Of a stretch of DNA of 64,000 nt, positions 17,434 to 25,926 are shown in pieces. This stretch comes from Roseibaca calidilacus (lineage in GTDB: Bacteria; Pseudomonadota; Alphaproteobacteria; Rhodobacterales; Rhodobacteraceae), in contig NZ_FBYC01000004.1 of assembly GCF_001517585.1 (NCBI RefSeq), positions 682,001 to 746,000 of the forward strand, read 5' to 3'. Numbering within the stretch: position 1 is the first letter of the stretch; every line of letters begins with the position of its first letter. The position numbers and the translations under genes are program-made. The notes under the pieces are model-generated. The model was given only the letters and a program-made list of their open reading frames with translations, made no database searches and was not told the origin of the DNA.

Positions 17434-18659
17434 CCCATTCGGCGCGCGCAACCCGCGCGCTGCAAGCGCTGACCGAAGCGGACCCGGCGCTGGCGGCGCT
17501 GTCGCTGTGGTGCCAGCATCGCGACGCCGAGGGGTTGGAGGCCCCGGCGGAAACCACCGGCACGCTTATCCGTTATGGCCCCGGCTTCGCGGCCCTGCCA
17601 GCGCATGAGCAATTGGGGCTTGCGGGCCATCACATTCTGCATGTGGCGTTGCAACATTCCGACCGCATGGCCGCCATGGAAGCGCGCATGGGCGCGGGCT
17701 TTGCGCCTGATCTATGGCAGATCGCATCTGATGCCATCGTGAATGAAGCGATTGAACAAGCAGGCCATGCGCTGCCGCGCCCGGCTTTGACGCTGTCGAA
17801 ACTGCTGGTCCGCTTGAACGAACAGGGCGGGCTGGCCGATTGGGATTGCGAGCGCCTGTATCGGCGCATGGCCGACACGCCTGAAGGTGCGGGCCGCGCG
17901 CGCAGGCAAGCACAAGAAGACGGCCAAAAGCCCGACCTGCGCCCCTGCGGCGCGAATGGCGGCGGCAAAGGCAACGATACCGGCGGCACGGGCCAAGCCG
18001 AATGGCGCGCGCATCTGGCGCGGGCCATGGCGGCGGGGGCGACGGCAGGGTTCGGCTTGGGGGTGTTGGGGCGGCGCATGGCCGACTGGCCCGCCCCACG
18101 CACCCCGTGGGAGGTGGTGCTGCGCCGCTTGCTGGCGCGCGCCACGCTGCGCCGCCCCAAACCGGCACCCCTTCGCCCATCCCGCGCATGGCTGGCCGGG
18201 GCAGGGCGGGCCTTGCAGACCAACGCCCCCCTGCCACCCTTCCAACCGCGCATGCGCTGGCAAGGCGCGGCCCCGCGCATTGTGTTAGCCCTCGATTGTT
18301 CCGCGTCGCTGGCGGATGATAGCCTGCGGTTGCTGCTAGCTGAAGTGCAGGCAATTGCGCGGCGCGTGCAGGCGTCGCTGCATTTGTTGAGTTTTGACGA
18401 AGGGCTGCACCATGACATGGCGCTTGACCCTGCGACCGCCCGCGCCACGCTGGCCACGCTGGAGTTGCCCCAAGGCGGCGGCACCGATTTTCGGCCCGTC
18501 ATGGCACGCGCGGCGGAATTGGCGCCATCGGCGCTGGTCATCCTGTCGGATATGGACGGGCCGATGGGCGCGCGCCCGCGCTTTCCGGTCATCTGGGCCA
18601 CGCCGCAGGCCGACCCAAAGCAAGCGCCGTTCGGGCATGTGCTGTCACTGAGCGCCTGA
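17430..18659 (+). CDS. VWA-like protein with DUF2201-type N-terminal domain
   Basis: 409 residues. The N-terminal half resembles the putative metallopeptidase domain DUF2201, including LGLAGHHILHVALQHSDRM and IASDAIVNEAIEQAGHALP. The C-terminal half is VWA-like, with the MIDAS motif DCSAS in IVLALDCSASLADDSL and a second acidic site, ILSDMDGP. The middle is Arg/Pro-rich. In place of the classical HExxH zinc motif the protein has HHILH, so peptidase activity is doubtful. It is coupled by ATGA overlap to the MoxR ATPase, the usual bipartite arrangement. Confidence 0.8.
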   Translation: MTHSARATRALQALTEADPALAALSLWCQHRDAEGLEAPAETTGTLIRYGPGFAALPAHEQLGLAGHHILHVALQHSDRMAAMEARMGAGFAPDLWQIASDAIVNEAIEQAGHALPRPALTLSKLLVRLNEQGGLADWDCERLYRRMADTPEGAGRARRQAQEDGQKPDLRPCGANGGGKGNDTGGTGQAEWRAHLARAMAAGATAGFGLGVLGRRMADWPAPRTPWEVVLRRLLARATLRRPKPAPLRPSRAWLAGAGRALQTNAPLPPFQPRMRWQGAAPRIVLALDCSASLADDSLRLLLAEVQAIARRVQASLHLLSFDEGLHHDMALDPATARATLATLELPQGGGTDFRPVMARAAELAPSALVILSDMDGPMGARPRFPVIWATPQADPKQAPFGHVLSLSA

Positions 18660-19331
18660 GCGCGCGGCCCTCATTGCCGCCAATCGGGCATGGGCAGAGA
18701 TTTCACGCGCGTCCAATCCGATATCATGCAGCGCGATCTTGCGGGCAAGGCCGATTTTCTGCAAATCCCGCTCGGTCAGCGGCGGTTGGAACAACGTGCT
18801 GTTCACCAGCGCGCGTTCTTCTTGCGTCAGGTCCAGAATTGCCGGGCCGTCTTCGGATTGCACCGACACCAGCGACAGGGGTGCGATGCGCAGCATCTCG
18901 GATTGTTCGATGACCAAATGCAGCCGCCCGGCTGCGACCCCGCGCCCGGCGGCAAGTTTGGTCAGGATGCGGCGCGCGCGGCTGCGCAACAGGTCCAAGC
19001 CGCGTTCGGCCTCTGCCTCTGACACAAGTGCTGCGCGCTGGCCGGGTGGCACGCGCAGCAGGCGCGCTTCGACCAGATAGATCAGGATCAGCATGGGAAT
19101 GGGGGCTTGTGCAATAGCCAGCGCATAGTCGCGCCAGATAAGTGTCGCCACCACGAAGGGCATAAGGGCTGCCATATAGCGCAGAAATTCCACCTCGAAC
19201 ACCAGCCGCGCCCAAAGCGACAGGCTGCCGCCCCGCGGCCAAAGTGCCGTGCGCCCCATGAATTTGCGCGGCACTTGCCGAATATGCAGCGCGCCGCGAT
19301 TGGCGACGGTGGATCGGGTCACAAGGAACAT
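18645..19331 (-). CDS. Hypothetical membrane protein
   Basis: 228 residues. Two hydrophobic segments (FLRYMAALMPFVVATLIW and IAQAPIPMLILIYLV) lie near residues 50-90. A soluble C-terminal region of about 130 residues follows, rich in Leu, Arg and Ala, with DLTQEERALVNSTLFQPPLT. No known domain is recognised. It is convergent with the VWA gene and overlaps its last 15 bp. ATG 19331 is used; an internal ATG at 19259 is a second possibility. Confidence 0.6.
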   Translation of the reverse strand: MFLVTRSTVANRGALHIRQVPRKFMGRTALWPRGGSLSLWARLVFEVEFLRYMAALMPFVVATLIWRDYALAIAQAPIPMLILIYLVEARLLRVPPGQRAALVSEAEAERGLDLLRSRARRILTKLAAGRGVAAGRLHLVIEQSEMLRIAPLSLVSVQSEDGPAILDLTQEERALVNSTLFQPPLTERDLQKIGLARKIALHDIGLDAREISAHARLAAMRAARSGAQ

Positions 19332-19508
19332 GCGCCATAACTGCGCTGTGCGCGCGCACTGTCAAGTTTCGCTTTCCCTGCGCGTGCTGGGCGAAGACCC
19401 GGTTGCGGGTGTGGGCTTGCCGCATGTCTGCGCCGGGTCCGGGCATGACCTGCTGTCACAGTCCGACAGTGACGGCGCGCAGCTTTATGTCATCCGGCAG
19501 GGTGGGTG
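19332..19508. other. Gap without a confident gene
   Basis: An open frame on the plus strand ends in AGSGHDLLSQSDSDGAQLYV, which faintly recalls the SGAGHDA...MIFVP C-terminal motif of hydantoinase/carbamoylase enzymes. It could be a gene remnant, but the match is short and unconvincing. No RNA gene or terminator is evident. Confidence 0.3.
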
Positions 19509-20486
19509 TTAGCCGTCTTCGCCATGCGCGCCGCGTTCGCGGTAGGGCGTTGTGTCATAATGCGCGCGGTAGCATTTTGAGAAATGCGAAGGCGAGGTAA
19601 AACCCGCCGCCAAGGCCACGTTGATGACGCTCATATCGGTCTGCATCAACAGGTTGCGCGCGCGCTCCAACCGCAATTCCATGTAATACCGCTTGGGGCT
19701 GCGGTTCAGGTAGCGGCGGAACAGGCGTTCCAACTGGCGGGTGGACATGTCCACGGCTTCGGCCAGGTCGGATGGGCTGATCGGGTCTTCGATATGGCTT
19801 TCCATTATCTCGACCACGCGGGCCAGCTTGGGGTGGCGCACGCCAATGCGCGCGGGAATCGACAGGCGTTGCGTGTCGCGGTTGGTGCGGATCGCGGAAT
19901 AAACAAGTTGGTCGGCGACCGCATTGGCAAGGTCGCTGCCATGTGCTGACGCGATCAGCGCCAAGGTCATATCCAGAGAGGCAACGCCCCCCGCCGCCGT
20001 CACCCGCGCGCCATCGACCACGAAAACAGAGCGCGCAAGGTCCACTTCGGGAAACTCCTCTGCCATGGCGTTGAAGTTTTCCCAATGGATGGTCGCGCGC
20101 TTGCCGTCCAGTAGCCCTGCCTTGGCCAGCGCCCAGGCGGCGGTGCAGACCCCGCCAATGCGGTTGCCATAGCGCGCGCGCTTGCGCAGCCATGACAGTA
20201 CCCCGGCATGGGTTGCGCGCTGCACATCGACCCCGCCACAAACCACGATCAGGCTGTCGGCGGGCAGATCGTCCATCTTTGATGTGACGGTAACCTGTGT
20301 GCCGTTCGAGCATGTCACAGCTCCGCCGGTTTCGCTGACAAGCTGCCATGTATACAGCGTTCGTCCGGCAACCCGATTGGCCAGCCGCAAGGGTTCGATC
20401 GCGGCGGCGAAGGCGATCAGGGTAAAGCGGTCTAGCAACAAGAACGCCACATGGGCTGGGCTGGTCTGGCTGGAAGGCTGGGACAT
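19509..20486 (-). CDS. GlxA-family transcriptional regulator (DJ-1/PfpI plus AraC HTH)
   Basis: 325 residues. The N-terminal class I amidotransferase-like domain (VAFLLLDRFTLIAFAAAIEP, then IVVCGGVDV and GGVCTAAWALAKAGLLDGKRAT) is a ligand-binding fold without enzymatic activity in this family. The C-terminal AraC domain (about residues 218-320) has two helix-turn-helix motifs, including PSDLAEAVDMSTRQLERLFR and INVALAAGFTSPSHFSKCYR. Relatives control choline, carnitine or glycine-betaine catabolism; the ligand here is not known. It is divergent from DAHP synthase with a 147-bp gap. Confidence 0.88.
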   Translation of the reverse strand: MSQPSSQTSPAHVAFLLLDRFTLIAFAAAIEPLRLANRVAGRTLYTWQLVSETGGAVTCSNGTQVTVTSKMDDLPADSLIVVCGGVDVQRATHAGVLSWLRKRARYGNRIGGVCTAAWALAKAGLLDGKRATIHWENFNAMAEEFPEVDLARSVFVVDGARVTAAGGVASLDMTLALIASAHGSDLANAVADQLVYSAIRTNRDTQRLSIPARIGVRHPKLARVVEIMESHIEDPISPSDLAEAVDMSTRQLERLFRRYLNRSPKRYYMELRLERARNLLMQTDMSVINVALAAGFTSPSHFSKCYRAHYDTTPYRERGAHGEDG

Positions 20487-20550
20487 GCTGGACGATCACT
20501 GAAGTCGCGGAGTTGCGCGACACAATCAGGTTTCATTTTCTCGCGCAAGG

Positions 20551-20564
20551 GCAAACGCATTTGC
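20551..20564. promoter_or_regulatory. Palindrome in the regulator/DAHP synthase gap
   Basis: GCAAA-CGCA-TTTGC is a perfect inverted repeat 70-83 bp upstream of the DAHP synthase start, in the gap shared with the divergent GlxA-type regulator. It is a plausible operator for either gene; the binding protein is not known. Confidence 0.35.
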
Positions 20565-20633
20565 AAGCGGGGGATGGCTTTTGTATAGGGGCGGCAGGCG
20601 TGACGTGGTTGCGCAATCAGTTTCCCGGAGGGC

Positions 20634-22004
20634 ATGATGACACAAGACTGGACAAAATCCTCATGGCGGCAAAAACCGCGCATCCAGATGCCCGACTATC
20701 CCGATGCAAACGCACTGGCGCAGGTCGAGGCGCGATTGGCCAGCTACCCGCCGCTGGTCTTTGCCGGTGAAGCGCGCGCGCTGAAACGCAAACTGGGCGC
20801 GGCCGCACGCGGCGAGGCGTTCTTGCTGCAAGGCGGCGATTGCGCCGAAAGCTTTGCCGAATTCAACGCCGACAGCATCCGCGACACGTTCAAGGTGCTG
20901 TTGCAGATGGCGATTGTGCTGACCTATGGTGCCAAGGTGCCGGTGGTGAAAGTGGGGCGCATGGCGGGCCAATTTGCCAAGCCGCGCTCTGCACCGATGG
21001 AAACCGTGGGTGGGGTAGAATTGCCCAGCTACCGGGGCGACATCATCAACGGGTTCGATTTCACGCCAGAGGCGCGCATTCCCGACCCCAGCCGCATGTT
21101 GCAAGCCTACACCCAAGCGGCAGCCAGCCTGAACCTGCTGCGCGCGTTTTCAACCGGCGGCTATGCCGATATGCACCGCGTGCATTCCTGGACGCTGGGC
21201 TTTGCCGAGGGCGACAAGGCCGAACGCTACCGCGAGATGACCGCACGCATTTCGGATACGCTGGATTTTCTGACGGCTGCCGGGATCACGTCGGAAACCA
21301 GCCGCGATCTGGCCACGGTGGATTTCTACACCAGCCACGAAGCGTTGTTGCTGGAATATGAAGAAGCGCTGTGCCGCGTGGATTCGACCAGCGGGCAGAA
21401 TATTGCCGGGTCCGGCCATCTGATCTGGATCGGCGACCGCACCCGCCAGCCCGATGGCGCGCATGTCGAATTCTGCCGCGGCGTGCAGAACCCGATTGGC
21501 CTGAAATGTGGTCCCTCGCTAAGCGCGGATGACCTGAAAGTGCTGCTGGCCAAGCTGAACCCGGAAAACGAGGCCGGGCGCCTGACCCTGATCGCGCGCT
21601 TTGGCGCGGGCCAAGTGGGCGACCACCTGCCGCGCCTGATAAAAGCGGTGCAGGAAGAAGGCGCGAATGTGCTTTGGACCTGCGATCCGATGCATGGCAA
21701 TGTCATCAAATCCTCGACCGGGTATAAAACCCGGCCCTTCGATTCCATCCTGCGCGAGGTGCGTGAATTCTTCGCCGTTCACAACGCCGAAGGCACCATT
21801 CCCGGCGGCGTGCATTTCGAGATGACGGGCAAGGATGTGACCGAATGCACCGGTGGGCTGCACGCTGTCAGCGACGAAGACCTGTCGCAGCGCTACCATA
21901 CCGCCTGTGACCCGCGCCTGAATGCCAGCCAGTCTTTGGAACTGGCTTTCTTGGTGGCGGAAGAATTGCTGGGCCGCCGCGAGGCACTGGCCGCGGCCAT
22001 GTAA
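20634..22004 (+). CDS. Class II 3-deoxy-7-phosphoheptulonate (DAHP) synthase
   Basis: Condenses phosphoenolpyruvate and erythrose-4-phosphate to start the shikimate pathway for aromatic amino acids. At 456 residues it has the class II (plant-like) length and motifs [40 protein letters not shown] and [18 protein letters not shown], with metal-ligand Cys, His, Glu and Asp in these contexts. Two ATGs are adjacent (20634 and 20637) after CCGGAGGG. A strong terminator follows. The N-terminal extension that carries Trp/Phe feedback sites in mycobacteria is short here. Confidence 0.95.
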   Translation: MMTQDWTKSSWRQKPRIQMPDYPDANALAQVEARLASYPPLVFAGEARALKRKLGAAARGEAFLLQGGDCAESFAEFNADSIRDTFKVLLQMAIVLTYGAKVPVVKVGRMAGQFAKPRSAPMETVGGVELPSYRGDIINGFDFTPEARIPDPSRMLQAYTQAAASLNLLRAFSTGGYADMHRVHSWTLGFAEGDKAERYREMTARISDTLDFLTAAGITSETSRDLATVDFYTSHEALLLEYEEALCRVDSTSGQNIAGSGHLIWIGDRTRQPDGAHVEFCRGVQNPIGLKCGPSLSADDLKVLLAKLNPENEAGRLTLIARFGAGQVGDHLPRLIKAVQEEGANVLWTCDPMHGNVIKSSTGYKTRPFDSILREVREFFAVHNAEGTIPGGVHFEMTGKDVTECTGGLHAVSDEDLSQRYHTACDPRLNASQSLELAFLVAEELLGRREALAAAM

Positions 22005-22018
22005 CCACGCGGCATAGC

Positions 22019-22059
22019 AAAACAGGGCCGGGCGGCGCAGGCCGACCCGGCCCTGTTTA
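22019..22059. terminator. Bidirectional terminator
   Basis: AACAGGGCCGGG (22021-22032) pairs perfectly with CCCGGCCCTGTT (22046-22057), flanked by A-rich and T-rich ends. It can end transcription both from the DAHP synthase gene and from the convergent PAS-protein gene, whose stop codon lies in its right arm. Confidence 0.85.
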
Positions 22060-22617
22060 CTGCTTGCCCCCGATGATAAGCCGCAGCTTGGGCGCGCTGT
22101 CCTCTGTTGCGGGCGCAGCAATGGCGGTGGAAAACCGGCGCGGACGCCGCCCGATCTGGCCACGCCGCTCTAGCACGCCCAGAACATGGGTGATCCGCCC
22201 GTCATCCCCGGTCAGCGGCATCAGGGCCAATTGCGCCGTCATCTCTGGCTGGCCGAAACCCGGTTCGGCCTGCAAGGATAGGGTGGCGCGCACCCCGCGC
22301 CCGACTTGTTCCAGCGCGGTCATGATATCCGCGCGCGCCGCTGTCCCGAACAGCGTTGTCAGCGGCATTCCGCGCAGGTCCATGCCCATGACATCTTCCA
22401 CCCCATGCCCGCACAGCCGGATTCGCGCCACGCGCGCGCTGACAAATTCCGCAAGGAACACATGCGGCAAGGCTTCGGCAAAGGCGCTTGGGCTGAGCGC
22501 CCCGCGCGCAGGCAGCGCATGGCGCGTGCGCAAACTTGCCCAATGGCCGCAGACCTTGGCAATCAAAGGGAAGTCGCCTTCGGTTTCTGGCCGGCGTGGG
22601 AAGATGGTGTCACTCAT
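22057..22617 (-). CDS. Single-domain PAS (PAS_5/DUF1457-like) protein
   Basis: 186 residues. One PAS-like domain covers most of the protein: LPARGALSPSAFAEALPHVFLAEF, then CGHGVEDVMGMDLRGMPLTTLF, ending in ITHVLGVLERRG. A short basic, probably unstructured tail follows. No kinase, cyclase or DNA-binding domain is attached. The family is widespread in alphaproteobacteria and includes cell-cycle-linked single-domain PAS proteins such as Caulobacter MopJ; equivalence is not proven. ATG 22617 is preferred to an in-frame start 33 bases upstream. A perfect CtrA box lies 60 bp upstream. Confidence 0.75.
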   Translation of the reverse strand: MSDTIFPRRPETEGDFPLIAKVCGHWASLRTRHALPARGALSPSAFAEALPHVFLAEFVSARVARIRLCGHGVEDVMGMDLRGMPLTTLFGTAARADIMTALEQVGRGVRATLSLQAEPGFGQPEMTAQLALMPLTGDDGRITHVLGVLERRGQIGRRPRRFSTAIAAPATEDSAPKLRLIIGGKQ

Positions 22618-22676
22618 GGTCGGTCTCTTTACGCAAATGGTGCCGGGCACCGGGTTTCATCATTGGGCAAGATCGC

Positions 22677-22691
22677 TTAACGCGACCTTAA
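22677..22691. promoter_or_regulatory. CtrA binding site upstream of the PAS protein
   Basis: TTAA-CGCGACC-TTAA matches the full alphaproteobacterial CtrA consensus TTAA-N7-TTAA. It is 60-74 bp upstream of the PAS-protein start codon and next to the decayed yicC. CtrA controls motility, gene transfer agents and signalling genes in Rhodobacterales, so control of the PAS gene is a reasonable inference. Confidence 0.65.
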
Positions 22692-22767
22692 TAGTCCAAA
22701 TTTTGTCCATTTTCTGCCACAATCTTGGCAAAGGGTTAATTGCTCCCGTCGCGGGCGCGACACGCCG

Positions 22768-23356
22768 ATGCTGAATGCTGTGACCGGTTTTACCTCACTA
22801 GCCAAAGACCGCCAAATCTTCGGGCAGGGCTGGCGTTCGGAAATGGCAATGTGCGTGGCCCATGGCAGGGCGCTGAAGCGGTTGCGGACTTTGCCAGAAG
22901 CCTATGGTTTCATTGAAAAATAACACCATAATCAGCCTTTGGGACGCATTGCGCGGGGCGTTGGTCCCGGTCTTCGCGGCCGCGTGTTGACCCGCGCTCT
23001 GGGCATCTTTGCGGCGGATTGTGCTGCGCGCCAAACTCTGTCCAAGCCCGCTGCTCGGGGGCAGCATTATGCGGCCCCAACCGGCCTGATCGCGCGCGCG
23101 ACACCCACGCTGGTGGTTCCAAAATCGCGCAGCATGCACCGCCACGGCCATGATTCTGCCACGATTGGCCGGGCAGATTTGGGCAAGCACCTGCCCGCAG
23201 GTTGCTGTCCGCAGACTTGACCCTGTGGTGTCGGAATTCGACCACAAGCCCAACACCCTCTGCGCCAAGGCCCGGTATATGGAGTTGACGCGCCTTGGTC
23301 TGGCGTTGAAAAGCGTCTCCGAGCAGATGCGCAAGCAAGTTCAGAACCTGGAGTGA
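22768..23356 (+). pseudogene. yicC: Decayed yicC (YicC/YloC family endoribonuclease)
   Basis: Both ends of a YicC-family gene are recognisable. An N-terminal 51-codon frame starts MLNAVTGFTSLAKD (compare the family MLxSMTGFA) and continues GQGWRSEM and GRALKRLRTLPEAYGFIEK before a TAA at 22921-22923. The last part, in another frame and ending at 23356, reads EFDHKPNTLCAKARYMELTR then [18 protein letters not shown], the family C-terminus (NTxxSKA...QMREQVQNxE). The span is about 590 bp instead of roughly 880, with stops and frame changes in the middle. The position directly before gmk is the normal yicC location in alphaproteobacteria. YicC proteins are RNases acting on small RNAs. Confidence 0.85.
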
Positions 23357-23360
23357 ATGC

Positions 23361-24002
23361 ATGATCCGACGCGGGCTTCTTATTATCCTGTCATCGCCGT
23401 CGGGTGCGGGTAAATCCACCTTGGCCAAACGGCTGATGGCGTGGGATGACAGCTTGCGGTTTTCCGTATCCGCGACCACCCGCCCCCCGCGTGCGGGAGA
23501 GGTGGACGGGCGCGAGTATTATTTCCGCAGCCATGACGAATTCGCCGCCATGGTCGCGGCCGGAGAGATGCTGGAACATGCAGAGGTGTTCGGTAATTTC
23601 TACGGCTCGCCCAAGGGGCCGGTGGTCGCGGCGATGGAAGCGGGGCGCGATACGCTTTTCGACATCGACTGGCAGGGCGGGCAGCAGGTGCGCAATTCCA
23701 GCCTTGGCAAGGATGTGATCTCAATCTTTATCTTGCCGCCCTCGATTACCGAACTGGACCGCCGCTTGCGCAGTCGCGGGCAGGATAGTGACGCGGTCAT
23801 CGACGACCGGATGCGCAAATCCCGTGATGAGATAAGCCATTGGGCCGAATATGATTATGTTTTGGTCAACGAGGATCTGGACGCCACCGAAGCAAGCCTG
23901 CGAAGCATTATCGAGGGTGAGCGCCTGCGCCGCGACCGCCAACCCGGCCTGAACGAGTTCGTGCGCGGCCTAAACGCCGAATTCGATCGCAACCGTGGAT
24001 AA
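23361..24002 (+). CDS. gmk: Guanylate kinase
   Basis: Phosphorylates GMP to GDP with ATP in nucleotide metabolism. The 213-residue protein has the P-loop [15 protein letters not shown] near the start, then [20 protein letters not shown] and [20 protein letters not shown], all typical of the family. ATG 23361 follows GGAGTGAATGC, only four bases after the end of the decayed yicC. It probably used to be cotranscribed with yicC. An AT-rich stretch with a T-run follows its stop codon. Confidence 0.95.
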   Translation: MIRRGLLIILSSPSGAGKSTLAKRLMAWDDSLRFSVSATTRPPRAGEVDGREYYFRSHDEFAAMVAAGEMLEHAEVFGNFYGSPKGPVVAAMEAGRDTLFDIDWQGGQQVRNSSLGKDVISIFILPPSITELDRRLRSRGQDSDAVIDDRMRKSRDEISHWAEYDYVLVNEDLDATEASLRSIIEGERLRRDRQPGLNEFVRGLNAEFDRNRG

Positions 24003-24075
24003 GGTGGCCTCTTAATTTTTAGACAATATTTTTTGGGTAGTTTAGTTCCATGTGTTGGGGTCAGGGGCGGTTCGC

Positions 24076-24276
24076 ATGATCGTTTTGCATCTTATTGTTG
24101 CCGTGGTGTTTGCCTTAGCCGGCTTGGCCTACGGGCTATTGCTTGGCATGTCGGCGGGTCATATCGGCGTGCTGTATGGCCTGTGCGGGGCATTTGGCCT
24201 GTTCCTGTCCATTGCTCTTCAACTGGCGCGCAGCGATATGTCGGTTTGGGCGCGTAAATCGGCGCAACGCGGGTAG
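24076..24276 (+). CDS. Small two-span membrane protein, unknown function
   Basis: 66 residues: MIVLHLIVAVVFALAGLAYG is the first membrane span, GHIGVLYGLCGAFGLFLSIA the second, then a short basic tail. No known domain is recognised. ATG 24076 is chosen because upstream in-frame starts add non-hydrophobic residues. It lies between gmk and the 5-formyl-THF cyclo-ligase gene, with an AT-rich probable promoter region (24005-24050) in front. Confidence 0.6.
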   Translation: MIVLHLIVAVVFALAGLAYGLLLGMSAGHIGVLYGLCGAFGLFLSIALQLARSDMSVWARKSAQRG

Positions 24277-24281
24277 CTTAC

Positions 24282-24328
24282 CCCTTGCTGCCTGTGCTGT
24301 TGTCGTAGCATTGCGCAGGGGCAAAGGG
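24282..24328. terminator. Intergenic hairpin before the cyclo-ligase gene
   Basis: CCCTTGC (24282-24288) pairs with GCAAAGGG (24321-24328), with one bulged base, and an inner CCTG...CAGG stem follows. No T-run is present. It may end the small membrane-protein transcript or fold in the 5' leader of the downstream gene. Confidence 0.45.
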
Positions 24329-24339
24329 CAGGCGGGCAT

Positions 24340-24933
24340 ATGAACAAAGCAGCACATCGGGACGCAGCGGCCAAACGTCGGGCCGTGGCGCATGTTGCGG
24401 GCGGTGCACAGGCAGCGCAGCGCGCCTGCGCGGTGATTTCTGACATCTTGGTGGCCCGCTTCGGCGCGCAACTGGGGCAGGTGGTGCTGGCGGGCTACAT
24501 GCCGATGCGGTCCGAAATCTCGCCCCTGCCGGCAATGCTGGCGCACCCCGGCCCGGTCTGTGTGCCGGTTATCACAGCACGCGCAACCCCGCTGGAGTTT
24601 CATCGCTGGAGCGCACAGACCCCCATGCAGCGTGGCCAATTCGGTGCCGATATACCTGTTACCGCTGATCTGCTGGTGCCGGATGTGCTGATCGCGCCGC
24701 TGCTGGCCTATGACCCGCGCGGCTACCGCTTGGGCTATGGCGGCGGGTTTTATGACCGCACCCTCGCGCAGTTGCGCGCGCGCGGCCCTGTTTTGGCCAT
24801 CGGGCTGGCCTATGGCGCGCAGTCCCAGCCAGAGGTTCCGATCGAGCAGACGGATGAACCGCTTGACTTGATCGCGACCGAGGAAGGGCTGGTGACAGTG
24901 CCGGGGCGTGCCGAGCCGGGCAGCTTGTGTTGA
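24340..24933 (+). CDS. 5-formyltetrahydrofolate cyclo-ligase
   Basis: Converts 5-formyl-THF to 5,10-methenyl-THF with ATP, salvaging an inhibitory folate. The 197-residue protein has the C-terminal signature DPRGYRLGYGGGFYDRTLAQ and the ADIPVTADLLVPDVLIAPLL region, typical of the YgfA/MTHFS family. The N-terminus with many Ala and Arg is usual. In many bacteria 6S RNA is encoded just upstream of this gene. Here only 63 bp separate it from the small membrane-protein gene, so no such RNA is called. Confidence 0.92.
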   Translation: MNKAAHRDAAAKRRAVAHVAGGAQAAQRACAVISDILVARFGAQLGQVVLAGYMPMRSEISPLPAMLAHPGPVCVPVITARATPLEFHRWSAQTPMQRGQFGADIPVTADLLVPDVLIAPLLAYDPRGYRLGYGGGFYDRTLAQLRARGPVLAIGLAYGAQSQPEVPIEQTDEPLDLIATEEGLVTVPGRAEPGSLC

Positions 24934-25181
24934 GGCTTGGGGCGCACAGAACCTGCCCCGGGGCTTGGGGCGCGCAGTGCTGGCCGCGCGGCGGTGCGGT
25001 CGCCATATCCGATAGGTGCGCATTTGGCGCGGGCGACTGAAGGTCGGCATTCGCCACGATCTTTCTGACCAAGGCGGCCACAATTAACCGGGCCTACGCG
25101 CGGTGCATGGCTAGGACTTGGGCAAGACCGATGGGGTTACGGATGCCCAAGGCATAGGGTAACACCTTGTTCCCGAACGCT
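24934..25181. other. Intergenic region, no gene seen
   Basis: Lies between two convergent genes. It contains a direct repeat of GCTTGGGGCGC (near 24935 and 24963) and no intrinsic terminator with a T-run. The minus strand was checked for remains of imuB or dnaE2, the usual partners of imuA, and none could be recognised. Confidence 0.5.
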
Positions 25182-25799
25182 TTATGGCAGGATATGCGGG
25201 TCGGCCCCAGCCACCAGATGCAGCCCGTCGCCATCATCCTGCACATGCCAGTATGCGGGCGGGGTCATGCGCGCGCGCAGCCGTGACAAGCGCCACGCCG
25301 CGCCCACCGGGTCTGCTGCCGAACGCGCGCGCGCCGCGCAGGGGGCCAGATGCCAGCGGGTTTCCACCCCCGGCGTTCCGCCGTCGCCCGGTGTCAGCAC
25401 CAGCGCGCGCACCCCTCCCGGGCGGCGCGCGCTGCCATCCTCTGCGGCCAGATGCAGGCGGCGCAACGGGGTCATGGCCACGGGTTCGGCCAGATCAAGC
25501 ACGACCAAGGCGCAGGCACCGCTGCGCAACCCGTCCTCGGCGCAGCCCAGCAACTCGGTGGTGCGCGGGGCCTCTGCCAACACCAAGCCGCCCGGCAGGG
25601 CCCATTCCGCCAATCCATGCGGATACAGCCGGTCGGGATTGTGCCGCAGCCGCAGCCACAGCGCCGGTGCCCCCGGTGCCATGCTCTGAGCCATGGCCCA
25701 AGCGGCCAAAACCCGCCGCGCCGGACCGCAGAATTCATGCGCGCGTCCGGGCGCCAGCGTCAGGATGCCGGGCAGGAAAAGCGTGCCATCATCCAGCAT
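25182..25799 (-). CDS. imuA: ImuA-like SOS translesion-synthesis accessory protein (orphan)
   Basis: 205 residues related to the RecA-like ImuA proteins that work with ImuB and DnaE2 in damage-induced mutagenesis. Recognisable parts are APGRAHEFCGPARRVLAAWA (a degenerate P-loop, as usual in ImuA), ALWLRLRHNPDRLYPHGLAE, TTELLGCAEDGLRSGACALV and MTPLRRLHLAAEDGSARRPG. ATG 25799 is chosen because a perfect LexA box lies 12-26 bp upstream of it. No imuB or dnaE2 follows on this strand, in contrast to the usual cassette. Identification is by motif pattern and SOS box together. Confidence 0.72.
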   Translation of the reverse strand: MLDDGTLFLPGILTLAPGRAHEFCGPARRVLAAWAMAQSMAPGAPALWLRLRHNPDRLYPHGLAEWALPGGLVLAEAPRTTELLGCAEDGLRSGACALVVLDLAEPVAMTPLRRLHLAAEDGSARRPGGVRALVLTPGDGGTPGVETRWHLAPCAARARSAADPVGAAWRLSRLRARMTPPAYWHVQDDGDGLHLVAGADPHILP

Positions 25800-25810
25800 G
25801 GAATCCTCTT

Positions 25811-25825
25811 GTTCATTATTTGTTC
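25811..25825. promoter_or_regulatory. LexA (SOS) box of imuA
   Basis: GTTC-ATTATTT-GTTC is a perfect match to the alphaproteobacterial LexA target GTTC-N7-GTTC. It lies 12-26 bp before the imuA start codon in an otherwise AT-rich promoter region, placing imuA under DNA-damage control. Confidence 0.85.
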
Positions 25826-25926
25826 TATATTTGCGCATAAGATGAACCAAGGCAAGAAAACGGTTTAACTTGGGTCCAGAGTGGGTAAGTTGCAGTCCAA
25901 ACCTGCTTGGAAGAAGGATGGACAGA

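Noticed and set aside
24277-24339. Possible 6S RNA upstream of the 5-formyl-THF cyclo-ligase gene
   Set aside because: The known synteny made it worth a look, but only 63 bp are free and they form a simple hairpin, not the long open-bubble structure.
24934-25181. Remnant of imuB or dnaE2 downstream of imuA
   Set aside because: Reading the minus strand in all frames gave no Y-family or PolIIIalpha motif.
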